Part shown: in pieces, positions 1 to 7,106 of the stretch
How positions within the stretch are numbered: the stretch's first letter is position 1
Layout: every line of letters begins with the position of its first letter
Assembly: GCA_018894595.1 (NCBI GenBank)
Contig: JAHIPN010000228.1
Span: 1 to 13,366 of the forward strand
From: a bacterium
Lineage (GTDB): Bacteria; Atribacterota; JS1; SB-45; 34-128
Reading direction: 5' to 3'
DNA: 13,366 nucleotides
Notes under the pieces: generated by a model
What the model saw: only the letters and a program-made list of their open reading frames with translations
Told to the model about the DNA's origin: nothing
Database searches by the model: none
Translations under genes and position numbers: made by a program

Positions 1-25
1 ACTTTTGAACATTACGATTTTTCAT
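1..25 (-). CDS. 5' end of an unidentified gene, cut by window edge
   Basis: An ATG at 25-23 opens a frame that runs off the window; it reads M-K-N-R-N-V-Q-K. A perfect AGGAGG lies at 41-36, ten bases upstream of the ATG, slightly long but usable spacing, and this is the main reason to call a start. Eight residues do not allow a family call. Two possibilities come from context only: a FAD-linked lactate/glycolate-type dehydrogenase that partners the preceding Etf genes, or a separate piece of EtfA. The Shine-Dalgarno site lies inside a stem-loop (35-95), so translation may be controlled by mRNA structure. Confidence 0.5.
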
Positions 26-34
26 TTACTTACG

Positions 35-95
35 ACCTCCTGATTATTATGATTTTTGTGCGTTTCTAAGGCACACATCAATCATAGCAGGAGGT
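35..95 (-). promoter_or_regulatory. stem-loop that pairs the Shine-Dalgarno site of the next gene
   Basis: Plus-strand bases ACCTCCTG (35-42) and CAGGAGGT (88-95) are perfect reverse complements. Inside them TATGATT (48-54) pairs with AATCATA (80-86), and GTGC (58-61) pairs with GCAC (71-74) around a nine-base loop (62-70). The internal loops are asymmetric (43-47 against 87, and 55-57 against 75-79). In the minus-strand mRNA the upstream ACCTCCTG would pair with CAGGAGGU, hiding the AGGAGG that serves the ATG at 25. Pairing is seen directly; regulation is inferred. On the plus strand the same hairpin is followed by TTTTTT (95-100), so it could also act as an intrinsic terminator for antisense transcripts. 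Confidence 0.5.
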
Positions 96-125
96 TTTTT
101 AATTTTCAAAGTCCATTTTCACGCA

Positions 126-662
126 TTACAGGAATGCTTTTCTATTCTTATCAGGAAGAGCTGGTTTTGTTGAATGTGGCCTTACTGTTGCCATCTGCGG
201 TCTTGTATTTGGCGTTTTTATTGTTGCAAGAATATTTCCGCCTATTGCCGGTCGTGTCTGCAAAAGATTGCTTGTGCCCTCCTCTATATCAAGAACAGTA
301 CAATCCGCTGTAAGCCCCGTCTTTTTCTTAATTGCAATATAGGGCATTAACGTCCTGCCTAATGTCGTAGCTGCAGCTATAAATATATGAGGATTATATT
401 CATCTAAAAGTGAAACTAAAATTCTTGCATATGGTTCAACGAGAAAATTCTCCAAATGTTTATTATCAACAACAAGTACTTTATCTGCACCTCTTGAAAT
501 TAATTCATCTACATCATCTTTTCTTATATGGTACCCCAGTATTACTGAAGTAAGCGGGGAATTTAGCTTTTCTGCAAGTTTTTTCCCTCTGTTTAGCAGT
601 TCGAACGAAACCTCATTTAATATGCCATGTCTTTGCTCTGCAAATATCCACACTTCAGCCAT
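126..662 (-). CDS. etfA: electron transfer flavoprotein alpha subunit, N-terminal domain only (truncated)
   Basis: The 178 residues match domain I of EtfA: the opening MAEVWIFAEQ, a middle part ending in ATTLGRTLMPYIA, and the conserved TRPAIGGNILATI and RPQMATVRP segments. A complete EtfA runs to roughly 320-400 residues. Its C-terminal domain, which binds FAD, is missing: a TAA at 128-126 ends the frame right after RPHSTKPALPDKNRK, and only 125 bases of window remain, part of them a stem-loop and a new start. I chose the ATG at 662 because AGGAGG ends six bases before it. An in-frame ATG at 683 would overlap the etfB stop but lacks a site at that position. EtfA and EtfB normally form a heterodimer that carries electrons between a flavin dehydrogenase and other carriers. 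As written this subunit should not hold its FAD, so it is either a decayed gene, a split gene or a sequence error. Confidence 0.85.
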   Translation of the reverse strand: MAEVWIFAEQRHGILNEVSFELLNRGKKLAEKLNSPLTSVILGYHIRKDDVDELISRGADKVLVVDNKHLENFLVEPYARILVSLLDEYNPHIFIAAATTLGRTLMPYIAIKKKTGLTADCTVLDIEEGTSNLLQTRPAIGGNILATIKTPNTRPQMATVRPHSTKPALPDKNRKAFL

Positions 663-679
663 CTTTATCCTCCTCATAC

Positions 680-1477
680 TCATATCAATTCTTTTAAAAT
701 AAGATAATCCATTATTTTATCTATTGCTTTTTCTAAATCATCTTCGTCTTTGGCTATAAATTTTTCGCCTTCTCTTGATATCTTTTGAGCAAATATTCTA
801 ACTACCCTTGTAGGAGATCCTTTAAGACCCAAACATTCATCTTGCGCATCAATATTTTTAGGTCCCCATATAGGTATTTTTATTTCCTTTGCCTTTAGTT
901 TGCCTTTCAGGGTCGGCAATCTTGGATTATTTATTTCTTTTACAACTGTCACCACAGCCGGTAATTTCATATCTAAAAGTTCATAGCCTCCCTCTACAAG
1001 CCTTTTTACCTGAATCGAATCTTTTTCCAATCCGGCTATTTCACTTGTAAATGTGGATAATGGCAAATTAAGGAATGATGCTATACCCGGACCCACTTGT
1101 GCTGTATCACCATCTGTAGCTCTTTCACCACACAATATAAGATCAAAATTTCCTATCTTATTTATACATCGTGATAACACATAAGAAGTAGCCCAAGTAT
1201 CGGAGCCGGCAAATTTTCTATCTGATAAAAGTATTCCATTATCACATCCCATCGCAATTGCTTCTTTTATAGCTTCAATAGCTTTGCCGGGACCCATAGA
1301 TATAACAGTAACATCACCACAAAATTGTTCTTTTAGTCTTATTGCTTCTTCGATAGCATATAAATCAAGAGGATTTATAATGCTTTCAACTCCTTCTCTA
1401 ATCATCGTCCCTGTTTCTTCGTCCATTTTTACATTGCTTGTTTCAGGTACTTGTTTTATCGGTACAATAATCTTCAT
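680..1477 (-). CDS. etfB: electron transfer flavoprotein beta subunit
   Basis: This is a full-length EtfB (265 residues). It opens with MKIIVPIKQVPET, carries NPLDLYAIEEA near residues 36-46, a CGERATDGDTAQVGPG loop near residues 116-131 that lines the nucleotide site in this family, and the EtfB signature VKRLVEGGYE near residues 158-167 followed by LPAVVTV. The DGDTAQVG loop is of the kind found in Etf proteins of anaerobes, including electron-bifurcating ones, where EtfB binds a second FAD rather than AMP; bifurcation itself is not shown here. The subunit acts in the cytoplasm with EtfA, whose start lies 17 bases downstream. The ribosome site is weak (GGGTAG before the ATG) and is preceded by a GA/GT dinucleotide tract. 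The kinase gene ends 43 bases upstream, so read-through from the muropeptide genes is likely. Confidence 0.95.
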   Translation of the reverse strand: MKIIVPIKQVPETSNVKMDEETGTMIREGVESIINPLDLYAIEEAIRLKEQFCGDVTVISMGPGKAIEAIKEAIAMGCDNGILLSDRKFAGSDTWATSYVLSRCINKIGNFDLILCGERATDGDTAQVGPGIASFLNLPLSTFTSEIAGLEKDSIQVKRLVEGGYELLDMKLPAVVTVVKEINNPRLPTLKGKLKAKEIKIPIWGPKNIDAQDECLGLKGSPTRVVRIFAQKISREGEKFIAKDEDDLEKAIDKIMDYLILKELI

Positions 1478-1520
1478 TTACTACCCACACACTCTCTCTC
1501 AAATAAAATTAATTTACCAT

Positions 1521-2468
1521 CTACAATTTTATCATCCATCCCTTTTCCTTCTCCTTAAAAAATAAATTTAATCCAGCCTTTAAAGCTCCATAAAAAATTG
1601 CACCATATACAGCTGGATAAAGGGGTTTAATTGCTTTATAGTTGCTCACTTTTTTAAGCTTATAAGAAAAAAGATCATAAAATGGAGAATTATTAAACAA
1701 TCCTCCTGTAACTGCAATTTCTTTTTTTTGATAATTTAATTTTTTTGCTATAACTTTAATCATTAGAATTAGTTCATCACATCCCTTTTCAATAATTTGT
1801 TTTGCTACCTGGTCTCCGTTTGCCATAGTCTCAATCACTAAAGGAGCTAAAGAAGCTATCTTTTCTCTAGGTAATTTATCTTGATAAACAAATGAAACTA
1901 ATTCTTTTAAATTATTAATATTAAAGCTGTTCATTAAAATATTAGATAAAGAAGTATTTATACACCGGCCTTCTTCTGTTTTTATAATTGCTTGTAATGC
2001 TTTAAGCCCAATCCAAAAAGCACTACCCTCATCTCCTAATATTGGCCCCCACCCTCCAGCATGTACAGTAGTACCATCTTCTTTAAGCCCATATACAATT
2101 GATCCAGTACCTGCGATAACAACTATTCCTGATTCCCCAGCATAAGCACCTAAAACTGCAATCTCTCCATCGTTTGTTATAAAGCAATTTTTAACCTGGT
2201 TTAACGGTAAAAGATTGTTTTTAACCATCTGAATATCTTCTTTACTAACAACCCCAGCCAAACCAATTCCTAAAATATCAATCTCATTTATCCCTGCTTT
2301 TTTACAAACTAGATTAAGTGCTTTTCTAATTTCTTGGATAACATTTGTAAGACCTGTTACCTGATAATTAGCCGGGCCAGCTTTACTTTCAGCCAGAAGA
2401 ACACCCTCTTCATTTACTAAAACACACTTAGTACTTGTACCTCCGGCATCAATTCCACATATATTCAT
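1521..2468 (-). CDS. murK: BadF/BadG/BcrA/BcrD-family amino-sugar kinase, probable MurNAc/GlcNAc kinase
   Basis: The protein (315 residues) is an ASKHA-fold kinase of the family that includes eukaryotic N-acetylglucosamine kinase and MurK of Clostridium acetobutylicum, which phosphorylates both MurNAc and GlcNAc at O6. Visible motifs are the first phosphate loop GIDAGGTSTKCVLV (residues 5-18), a TND motif at 98-100 whose Asp is the likely catalytic base, the second phosphate loop IAGTGSIVYG (118-127), the sugar-contacting GGWGPILGDEGS (138-149) and an adenosine-motif VTGGLF near residue 273. The start has GGGAG nine bases upstream, and the amiE stop lies only 13 bases before it, so the two are co-translated. 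Placed behind NagZ and AmiE, it should phosphorylate the released sugars to feed MurQ. A related family role, activating 2-hydroxyacyl-CoA dehydratases, is unlikely because the Cys ligands of those activases are not evident. The symbol is by context. Confidence 0.85.
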   Translation of the reverse strand: MNICGIDAGGTSTKCVLVNEEGVLLAESKAGPANYQVTGLTNVIQEIRKALNLVCKKAGINEIDILGIGLAGVVSKEDIQMVKNNLLPLNQVKNCFITNDGEIAVLGAYAGESGIVVIAGTGSIVYGLKEDGTTVHAGGWGPILGDEGSAFWIGLKALQAIIKTEEGRCINTSLSNILMNSFNINNLKELVSFVYQDKLPREKIASLAPLVIETMANGDQVAKQIIEKGCDELILMIKVIAKKLNYQKKEIAVTGGLFNNSPFYDLFSYKLKKVSNYKAIKPLYPAVYGAIFYGALKAGLNLFFKEKEKGWMIKL

Positions 2469-2481
2469 ACTCTTTTACTCC

Positions 2482-3567
2482 CTAATATAAAAATATTGAA
2501 GCAATCAAATTGTGCAGCCGGGGACGAAAAGAAATAATTTTTGTATTCTCCCTTGTTGGGTGAACCCGATTAGTTAATAATGCCACACCTATTTTTGATT
2601 TAGGATCGATCCATATAGATGTTCCAGTAAAACCAGTATGCCCAAATGCTGATTCACTAAAGAGCACTCCGCCAGAAGAATGAGAATTTTTAATTAAGCC
2701 CCATCCCAGGCCTCGGTGATTATCTAAATTAGGAGTCCAATCCTTACTCATCAACCCTACCGATCTAAAAGATAACACCCTAATACCTTGATAGAGTCCA
2801 TTATTTAACAACATTTGCGTAAATTTAGTCAAATCATCAATTGTAGAAAAAAGACCAGCATGCCCACTAACTCCATTAAAAGAAAATGCATTCTCATCAT
2901 GCACCTCTCCAATCATTACTCTATTACGCCATTTACATAACTCAGTGGCAGCATAATCCTTATTCTTAGTATAAGGTAAATTTTTAAGAGGATTAAAGGT
3001 GGTCATTTTCATCCCTAATGGTTGGAAAATATGTTGACTGGCATATTTATCTAATCTCTGCCCGGTCACCCGCCAAATCAAGTCTCCTAAAAGAATAAAA
3101 TTCAAATCACTATAGATGACTTTTCCCCCAACCTTCTCTTCTAAAGGATTATCCAAAACACGTTTAATTTTTTCTTCATAATTAAGTCCCTGGTCCCACA
3201 AACAGATAATGGCTGGAAATCCTGATGTATGAGTTAGTAGATGAAAAATAGTAATTTCTTCTTTTTGCCCGGAAGGTAGTTCAGGATAGTAATGTCTTAA
3301 GTAATCCCAAAGATCAATCTTCCCACTCTCAATTAATTGAATAATAACAGCAGTGGTAGCTACTACTTTGGTTAAAGAAGCTAAATCAAAAATAGTATTC
3401 TCTTTCATCTTAATCTTATCTGGCTCCAATTGGGCATAGCCAAAACTCTTCTTATAAAGAATCTTTTTGTCATTAACTATTCCTAAAACAATTCCGGGAA
3501 AAGTATTTTTTTTTATCTCTTGCTGAATAAATTGATCTATCTGTTCCTCTCTATCCTGTTTTACCAT
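2482..3567 (-). CDS. amiE: AmiE-like serine hydrolase (beta-lactamase fold), probable N-acetylmuramoyl-L-alanine amidase
   Basis: From the ATG at 3567 the product has 361 residues. It has the class C beta-lactamase/esterase motifs: SLTK at residues 64-67 with the nucleophilic Ser64, YSD at 152-154, the VHDENAF..GVSGHAGLFST block around 222-242, and HTG at 310-312 in place of KTG. These features, and its place between nagZ and a sugar kinase, match B. subtilis AmiE (YbbE), which removes the stem peptide from MurNAc after NagZ action. B. subtilis AmiE is secreted; here no signal peptide is seen, so the enzyme looks cytoplasmic. I prefer the ATG at 3567 because AAAGGA lies nine bases before it; a TTG at 3603 would add twelve residues with a closely spaced GGAG. 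It could instead be another penicillin-binding-protein-like esterase, but the gene context favours the amidase. Confidence 0.8.
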   Translation of the reverse strand: MVKQDREEQIDQFIQQEIKKNTFPGIVLGIVNDKKILYKKSFGYAQLEPDKIKMKENTIFDLASLTKVVATTAVIIQLIESGKIDLWDYLRHYYPELPSGQKEEITIFHLLTHTSGFPAIICLWDQGLNYEEKIKRVLDNPLEEKVGGKVIYSDLNFILLGDLIWRVTGQRLDKYASQHIFQPLGMKMTTFNPLKNLPYTKNKDYAATELCKWRNRVMIGEVHDENAFSFNGVSGHAGLFSTIDDLTKFTQMLLNNGLYQGIRVLSFRSVGLMSKDWTPNLDNHRGLGWGLIKNSHSSGGVLFSESAFGHTGFTGTSIWIDPKSKIGVALLTNRVHPTRENTKIISFRPRLHNLIASIFLY

Positions 3568-3659
3568 TCCTAATTTTCCTTTCTCAAATGTCTTACACAA
3601 CAAACTCCGCTTATTTATTCAATAAGGACTTATGTCTCCTATTTAAAAAACCTATTGCT

Positions 3660-5225
3660 CTAAAGGTTTAAAGTAACGGGTAAAACTCCTCGAGCTTCAC
3701 ATTTACCAATTATTATCTCACTTGCTACTTGCAAATTTGCCGGGCTATAATCATAAGTAGTTAAAAAGGCAGATATCTCAGGAAATGAATTTAGATCATA
3801 GGGATTACGAATTGCTAAAACAATAGGTAGTTCTCCTTTGGTTTGCAACTTTTTGACTACCTCAATCTGCTGAGGATTATGAACAGCATCATAAGTACAA
3901 ACAATAACCTGATCGATTCCCTTTAATAAAGGTAATTCCGTACATTCTTTCGGTAAAGAAAAATACTCAACCTGTATCCCTTGTTCCAATAAATAATAGG
4001 CAAAAGAATTTCTATGCTCCTCATCATTCTCGACAAGTGTCGTCTGATGAACTATAGCAAAATCTAAAACCATTACTTTCTTTTCTTTTTTAATTGGAAT
4101 TAATTTTTTACCATCTTTAACTAAAGTAACCCCTTTTTTGGCTATCTGATAAGCAATCTCTTCTCCCTCTTTTTTATTTATCCTTCTATAATCTGCATTA
4201 GGCCCTTGATTTAATCCAATCCTTTTTTCCTTTAGTTTAAGAATCCTCATTACAGATTGATTAATTCGTTCTTCGGTAATTCTCCCCGCTTTTACTGCTT
4301 TAATCACCTCTTCAATAGCGGCTTTCTGTTTATCTAATGTATGAGATATGAGGACCATATCGCTGCCAGCTTCAATAGCCATCACTGCCCCTTCTATTGT
4401 ACCAAAAGTACCGGCAATAGCATTCATTTCCATACAATCAGTTATAATTAAACCATTATACCCTAGTTTTTTTCTTAATAACACGGTTAAAACATTATAT
4501 GATAAAGTTGCAGGCATTCCCTCTGTTGGCTCTATGGCAGGAAAATAGACGTGGGTAGTTATAATACTATCTACTCCTGCTCTTATAACTTGTTTAAAAG
4601 GATAAAGCTCTATCCTCTCTAAATGTTCCATGTTATGTTGAACAACTGGGAGATCTAAATGCGAATCAACCACCGTATCTCCATGCCCAGGAAAATGTTT
4701 ACCACAAGCAATAACTCCTTCTGATTGCACTCCCTCAATAAAAGCTCCCCCTAACTCAGCAACCAATAAGGGATCTTCCCCAAAAGAACGGACCCCAATA
4801 ACTGGATTAAGTGGATTATTACTAACATCTAGGACTGGAGCAAAATCCATATTAATGCCTACTGCTTTTAATTCTCGAGCTATTGCTTGCCCCATCTTTC
4901 TGGCCAGATCAATATCCTGAGTAGCGCCTAAAGTCATATTCCCCGGAAAATGAGTTCCTCCAGTTAGACGATTAACTATTCCTCCTTCTTGGTCAGTAGA
5001 GATCATCAATGGTAAGCCCAACTCCTGATTCTTAGCTACAGTTTGCAATTCATTAGAGAGTTCAGCTACCTGTTGAGGAGAATAAATATTATGTCGAAAA
5101 TAGATTATCCCTCCAATATGATAATCCTCTATCATTCCTTTTGTTTCAGGAGTAACTGTTTTACCCCTAAAACCTATCTGGAACATCTGGCCTACTTTTT
5201 GCCTAAGAGTCATTTTAGGTAGCAA
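3660..5225 (-). CDS. nagZ: beta-N-acetylglucosaminidase, glycoside hydrolase family 3 (NagZ type)
   Basis: The 521-residue protein (numbered from the TTG at 5225) has a GH3 TIM barrel followed by a C-terminal alpha/beta domain from about residue 355, the two-domain layout of B. subtilis NagZ (YbbD). It carries STDQEGG (76-82), KHFPGHGDT (176-184) followed by Asp187-Ser-His189, the Asp-His pair that acts as acid/base in NagZ, and the nucleophile Asp263 in ITDCMEMNAI. It removes GlcNAc from the non-reducing end of muropeptides. B. subtilis NagZ is secreted, but no signal peptide is visible here, suggesting a cytoplasmic role after uptake. The start is uncertain: the only good Shine-Dalgarno site, AGGAGG at 5253-5248, is 22 bases before the TTG. 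No ATG, GTG or TTG lies between them, although the frame is open. An ATA at 5240-5238 has ideal spacing and would add five residues. Confidence 0.93.
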   Translation of the reverse strand: MLPKMTLRQKVGQMFQIGFRGKTVTPETKGMIEDYHIGGIIYFRHNIYSPQQVAELSNELQTVAKNQELGLPLMISTDQEGGIVNRLTGGTHFPGNMTLGATQDIDLARKMGQAIARELKAVGINMDFAPVLDVSNNPLNPVIGVRSFGEDPLLVAELGGAFIEGVQSEGVIACGKHFPGHGDTVVDSHLDLPVVQHNMEHLERIELYPFKQVIRAGVDSIITTHVYFPAIEPTEGMPATLSYNVLTVLLRKKLGYNGLIITDCMEMNAIAGTFGTIEGAVMAIEAGSDMVLISHTLDKQKAAIEEVIKAVKAGRITEERINQSVMRILKLKEKRIGLNQGPNADYRRINKKEGEEIAYQIAKKGVTLVKDGKKLIPIKKEKKVMVLDFAIVHQTTLVENDEEHRNSFAYYLLEQGIQVEYFSLPKECTELPLLKGIDQVIVCTYDAVHNPQQIEVVKKLQTKGELPIVLAIRNPYDLNSFPEISAFLTTYDYSPANLQVASEIIIGKCEARGVLPVTLNL

Positions 5226-5366
5226 GTTCTCTAAAGTTATTATAACTCCTCCTGAATTACTCTTGATTCTGTTAATTCTTAATACTCACACTATACCATC
5301 ACGTCTTACACTACTGTATTTTGAACAACTCAAAATAAATCAGACTTGATATTTTACTCTAAAAAA

Positions 5367-5394
5367 TTAATAAATAGGATAGCAATTCCATCAA
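5367..5394 (-). promoter_or_regulatory. candidate promoter for nagZ and downstream genes
   Basis: In the roughly 200-base gap between the HAD phosphatase and nagZ, minus-strand TTGATG (5394-5389) and TATTAA (5372-5367) are separated by 16 bases, a plausible sigma-70-type pair. It would give an untranslated leader of over 100 bases before nagZ. The region is AT-rich and such matches arise by chance, so this is tentative. I see no terminator in the gap, so transcription from the importer genes may also continue through it. Confidence 0.3.
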
Positions 5395-5429
5395 TACATC
5401 AATAAAAAATTATATAAATGATTTAAATT

Positions 5430-6236
5430 CTAATTAATAATCACCTTTTTTAATTCCTGTAAAGAAGAAATAATATATTCTGGCATAATCTCTTTATCAT
5501 TAAATTTAATATTTTTTAGTTGCAATTCATTATCTAATTTTCCCTTGAAAAATATATATCCTTCTTTAGATTTAATACGTTCAGATGGATTTAATCTAGT
5601 TAAATCTTTTGGCATATCTCTTTGTACCCATATTGATTTTATTCCTATTCTATTAGCACCATAAACATCCTGTAGTAAAGAATCGCCAACATGATACCAA
5701 ATATCATCATTTTTATAAACTTTAAGGAACATATCTTTCCCCGGTTTCACGTTTTTTATAATTTCTGGTACAATAATTTCTTCAAAATATTTATCTAAAC
5801 CTAGTGTTTTTAGTACAGGATATTGATACTTATAATACCCATTTGTTAGCACAACTAGCCTACAGTCCTTACGCTTAAGCCAGTCTAATACTTCATCTAC
5901 TTCTTTGTAGGCATAAATATAAGGAAACTTACAATATTTTTTAACTAAATCAACAATATCTATATTTCCTGGACATCCCATATTGTTGGCAACTTTTTGA
6001 ACAACCCTATCCCAATCATAAGCTAAATAAGGCTTGTTGCTGTTTAAGCTTTTCCTAAATTCATTTAAAATATCGTGTATAGTATTTTTTTTAAAGTTAG
6101 GGAGCATAAATCCGTATATTTCAATAAACTGTTTTTCTAAAATTTCCCCTACTTCCGGGAAAACCCCATCTCTAAAAGGATTTTTTATTAATACCCCATC
6201 CAGATCAAACGTAACTAATAATTTTCGCGCTCTCAA
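5430..6236 (-). CDS. HAD-superfamily hydrolase, probable small-molecule phosphatase
   Basis: The 268-residue protein shows the four HAD motifs: DLDG at residues 11-14 with nucleophile Asp11 and acid/base Asp13, LTNG at 130-133, a Lys in VKPGK near 163-167, and GDSLLQD at 184-190 with the metal-binding acids. The helical region between residues 20 and 110 is a type I (C1) cap, as in phosphoglycolate phosphatase and related enzymes. The start is TTG at 6236, with AAAGGA eight bases upstream. The gene begins 21 bases after the second permease, so it is part of the importer operon. The substrate cannot be read from the sequence. In context a phospho-amino-sugar (compare the HAD phosphatase MupP, which acts on MurNAc-6-P in Pseudomonas) or a misphosphorylated by-product is possible, but a MurNAc-6-P phosphatase would compete with MurQ. 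No function beyond phosphatase is claimed. Confidence 0.85.
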   Translation of the reverse strand: MRARKLLVTFDLDGVLIKNPFRDGVFPEVGEILEKQFIEIYGFMLPNFKKNTIHDILNEFRKSLNSNKPYLAYDWDRVVQKVANNMGCPGNIDIVDLVKKYCKFPYIYAYKEVDEVLDWLKRKDCRLVVLTNGYYKYQYPVLKTLGLDKYFEEIIVPEIIKNVKPGKDMFLKVYKNDDIWYHVGDSLLQDVYGANRIGIKSIWVQRDMPKDLTRLNPSERIKSKEGYIFFKGKLDNELQLKNIKFNDKEIMPEYIISSLQELKKVIIN

Positions 6237-6257
6237 TCTTTTTATCCTTTTTAAATT

Positions 6258-7091
6258 TTATTTTATGGAACCTAACGTAACGCCACGAAGAAAATACTTT
6301 TGGAAAGCGAAAAATACAATAATCATAGGAATAGCTGCAAATGTTGCTGCAGACATTAAATACGAATATTGCATGGGCACTTCTTCTTGTAACAATGCAA
6401 TACCAGCTTGAAGAGTTTTCATTTTTGTTGTATTTGTTACAATTAAAGGCCAAAGGAATGAATTCCATTCTCCTACAAAAGTGAAAATACCTAACACTGC
6501 TAAAGCAGGTTTAGAAATTGGAAGTATAACTTTTATGAAAATTTGCCATTCGCTTGCTCCATCTATCTTCGCAGCTGAAATAATCTCATCGGGTAAAGTA
6601 ACCATGAATTGGCGCATCAGAAACACTCCAAAAGGTGCTGCAATGCTCGGTAAAATTAATCCATAATAAGTATTAATCATATTAAATTTTGCAACTAAAA
6701 TATACAGTGGAACAATAGTAACCTGACGTGGAATCATCATGGAAGCTATATAAATCCAAAAAAATACCTTAACTCCTGGAAATACTTTTTTAGAAAGAGA
6801 ATATCCTGCCAATGCACACAAAAAAAGCTGCGCTATTGTTACAGTTCCTGCAACAATTATGCTATTTAATGTCCATCTAAATATCATTCTGCGTTCAAAT
6901 AGTTCTTTAAAATTATCCAGGGTAAGTTGCTTTGGAAAAATTTCAGGAGGAAATTTCATAGCCAAAGTTGGCTCTTTCAGAGCAGTAATAACCATCCAGT
7001 AAAGTGGGATAAAAGCCATAAGCCCCAATACAGAAAGTACTATTATTGATATTGTTTTACTGATAGGTATTTTTATTTTTATTGAACTCAT
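6258..7091 (-). CDS. carbohydrate ABC transporter permease, MalG/UgpE type
   Basis: This is the second membrane subunit of a CUT1-class sugar importer, about 277 residues. It has six hydrophobic segments, the first near residues 12-34 and the last near the C-terminus. The cytoplasmic EAA loop reads EIISAAKIDGASEWQIFIKVILP and contacts the ATPase, and the C-terminus LRGVTLGSIK is typical of MalG-like subunits. I place the start at the ATG at 7091 because AAAGGTG lies nine bases before it; the GTG at 7103 lies on top of that site and is less likely. It sits 15 bases after the first permease. No ATP-binding subunit is encoded nearby, so it must use a shared MsmK/UgpC-type ATPase encoded elsewhere, which is common for CUT1 systems. 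The substrate is inferred from context to be a cell-wall amino sugar or muropeptide. Confidence 0.93.
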   Translation of the reverse strand: MSSIKIKIPISKTISIIVLSVLGLMAFIPLYWMVITALKEPTLAMKFPPEIFPKQLTLDNFKELFERRMIFRWTLNSIIVAGTVTIAQLFLCALAGYSLSKKVFPGVKVFFWIYIASMMIPRQVTIVPLYILVAKFNMINTYYGLILPSIAAPFGVFLMRQFMVTLPDEIISAAKIDGASEWQIFIKVILPISKPALAVLGIFTFVGEWNSFLWPLIVTNTTKMKTLQAGIALLQEEVPMQYSYLMSAATFAAIPMIIVFFAFQKYFLRGVTLGSIK

Positions 7092-7106
7092 ATCCTTTTT
7101 CACCTT

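Noticed and set aside
56..313. Plus-strand open frame overlapping the end of etfA
   Set aside because: It is antisense to the well-conserved EtfA frame, has no ribosome site and shows no recognisable protein features.
5281..5320. AATAC and GTATT arms with repeated ACACTA words upstream of nagZ
   Set aside because: The arms are only five bases and the interior does not pair; it is within chance in this AT-rich gap.
6205..6468. Minus-strand open frame overlapping the second permease and the HAD start
   Set aside because: It is out of frame with a conserved ABC permease, and its content is Cys/Ser/Tyr-rich without any domain.
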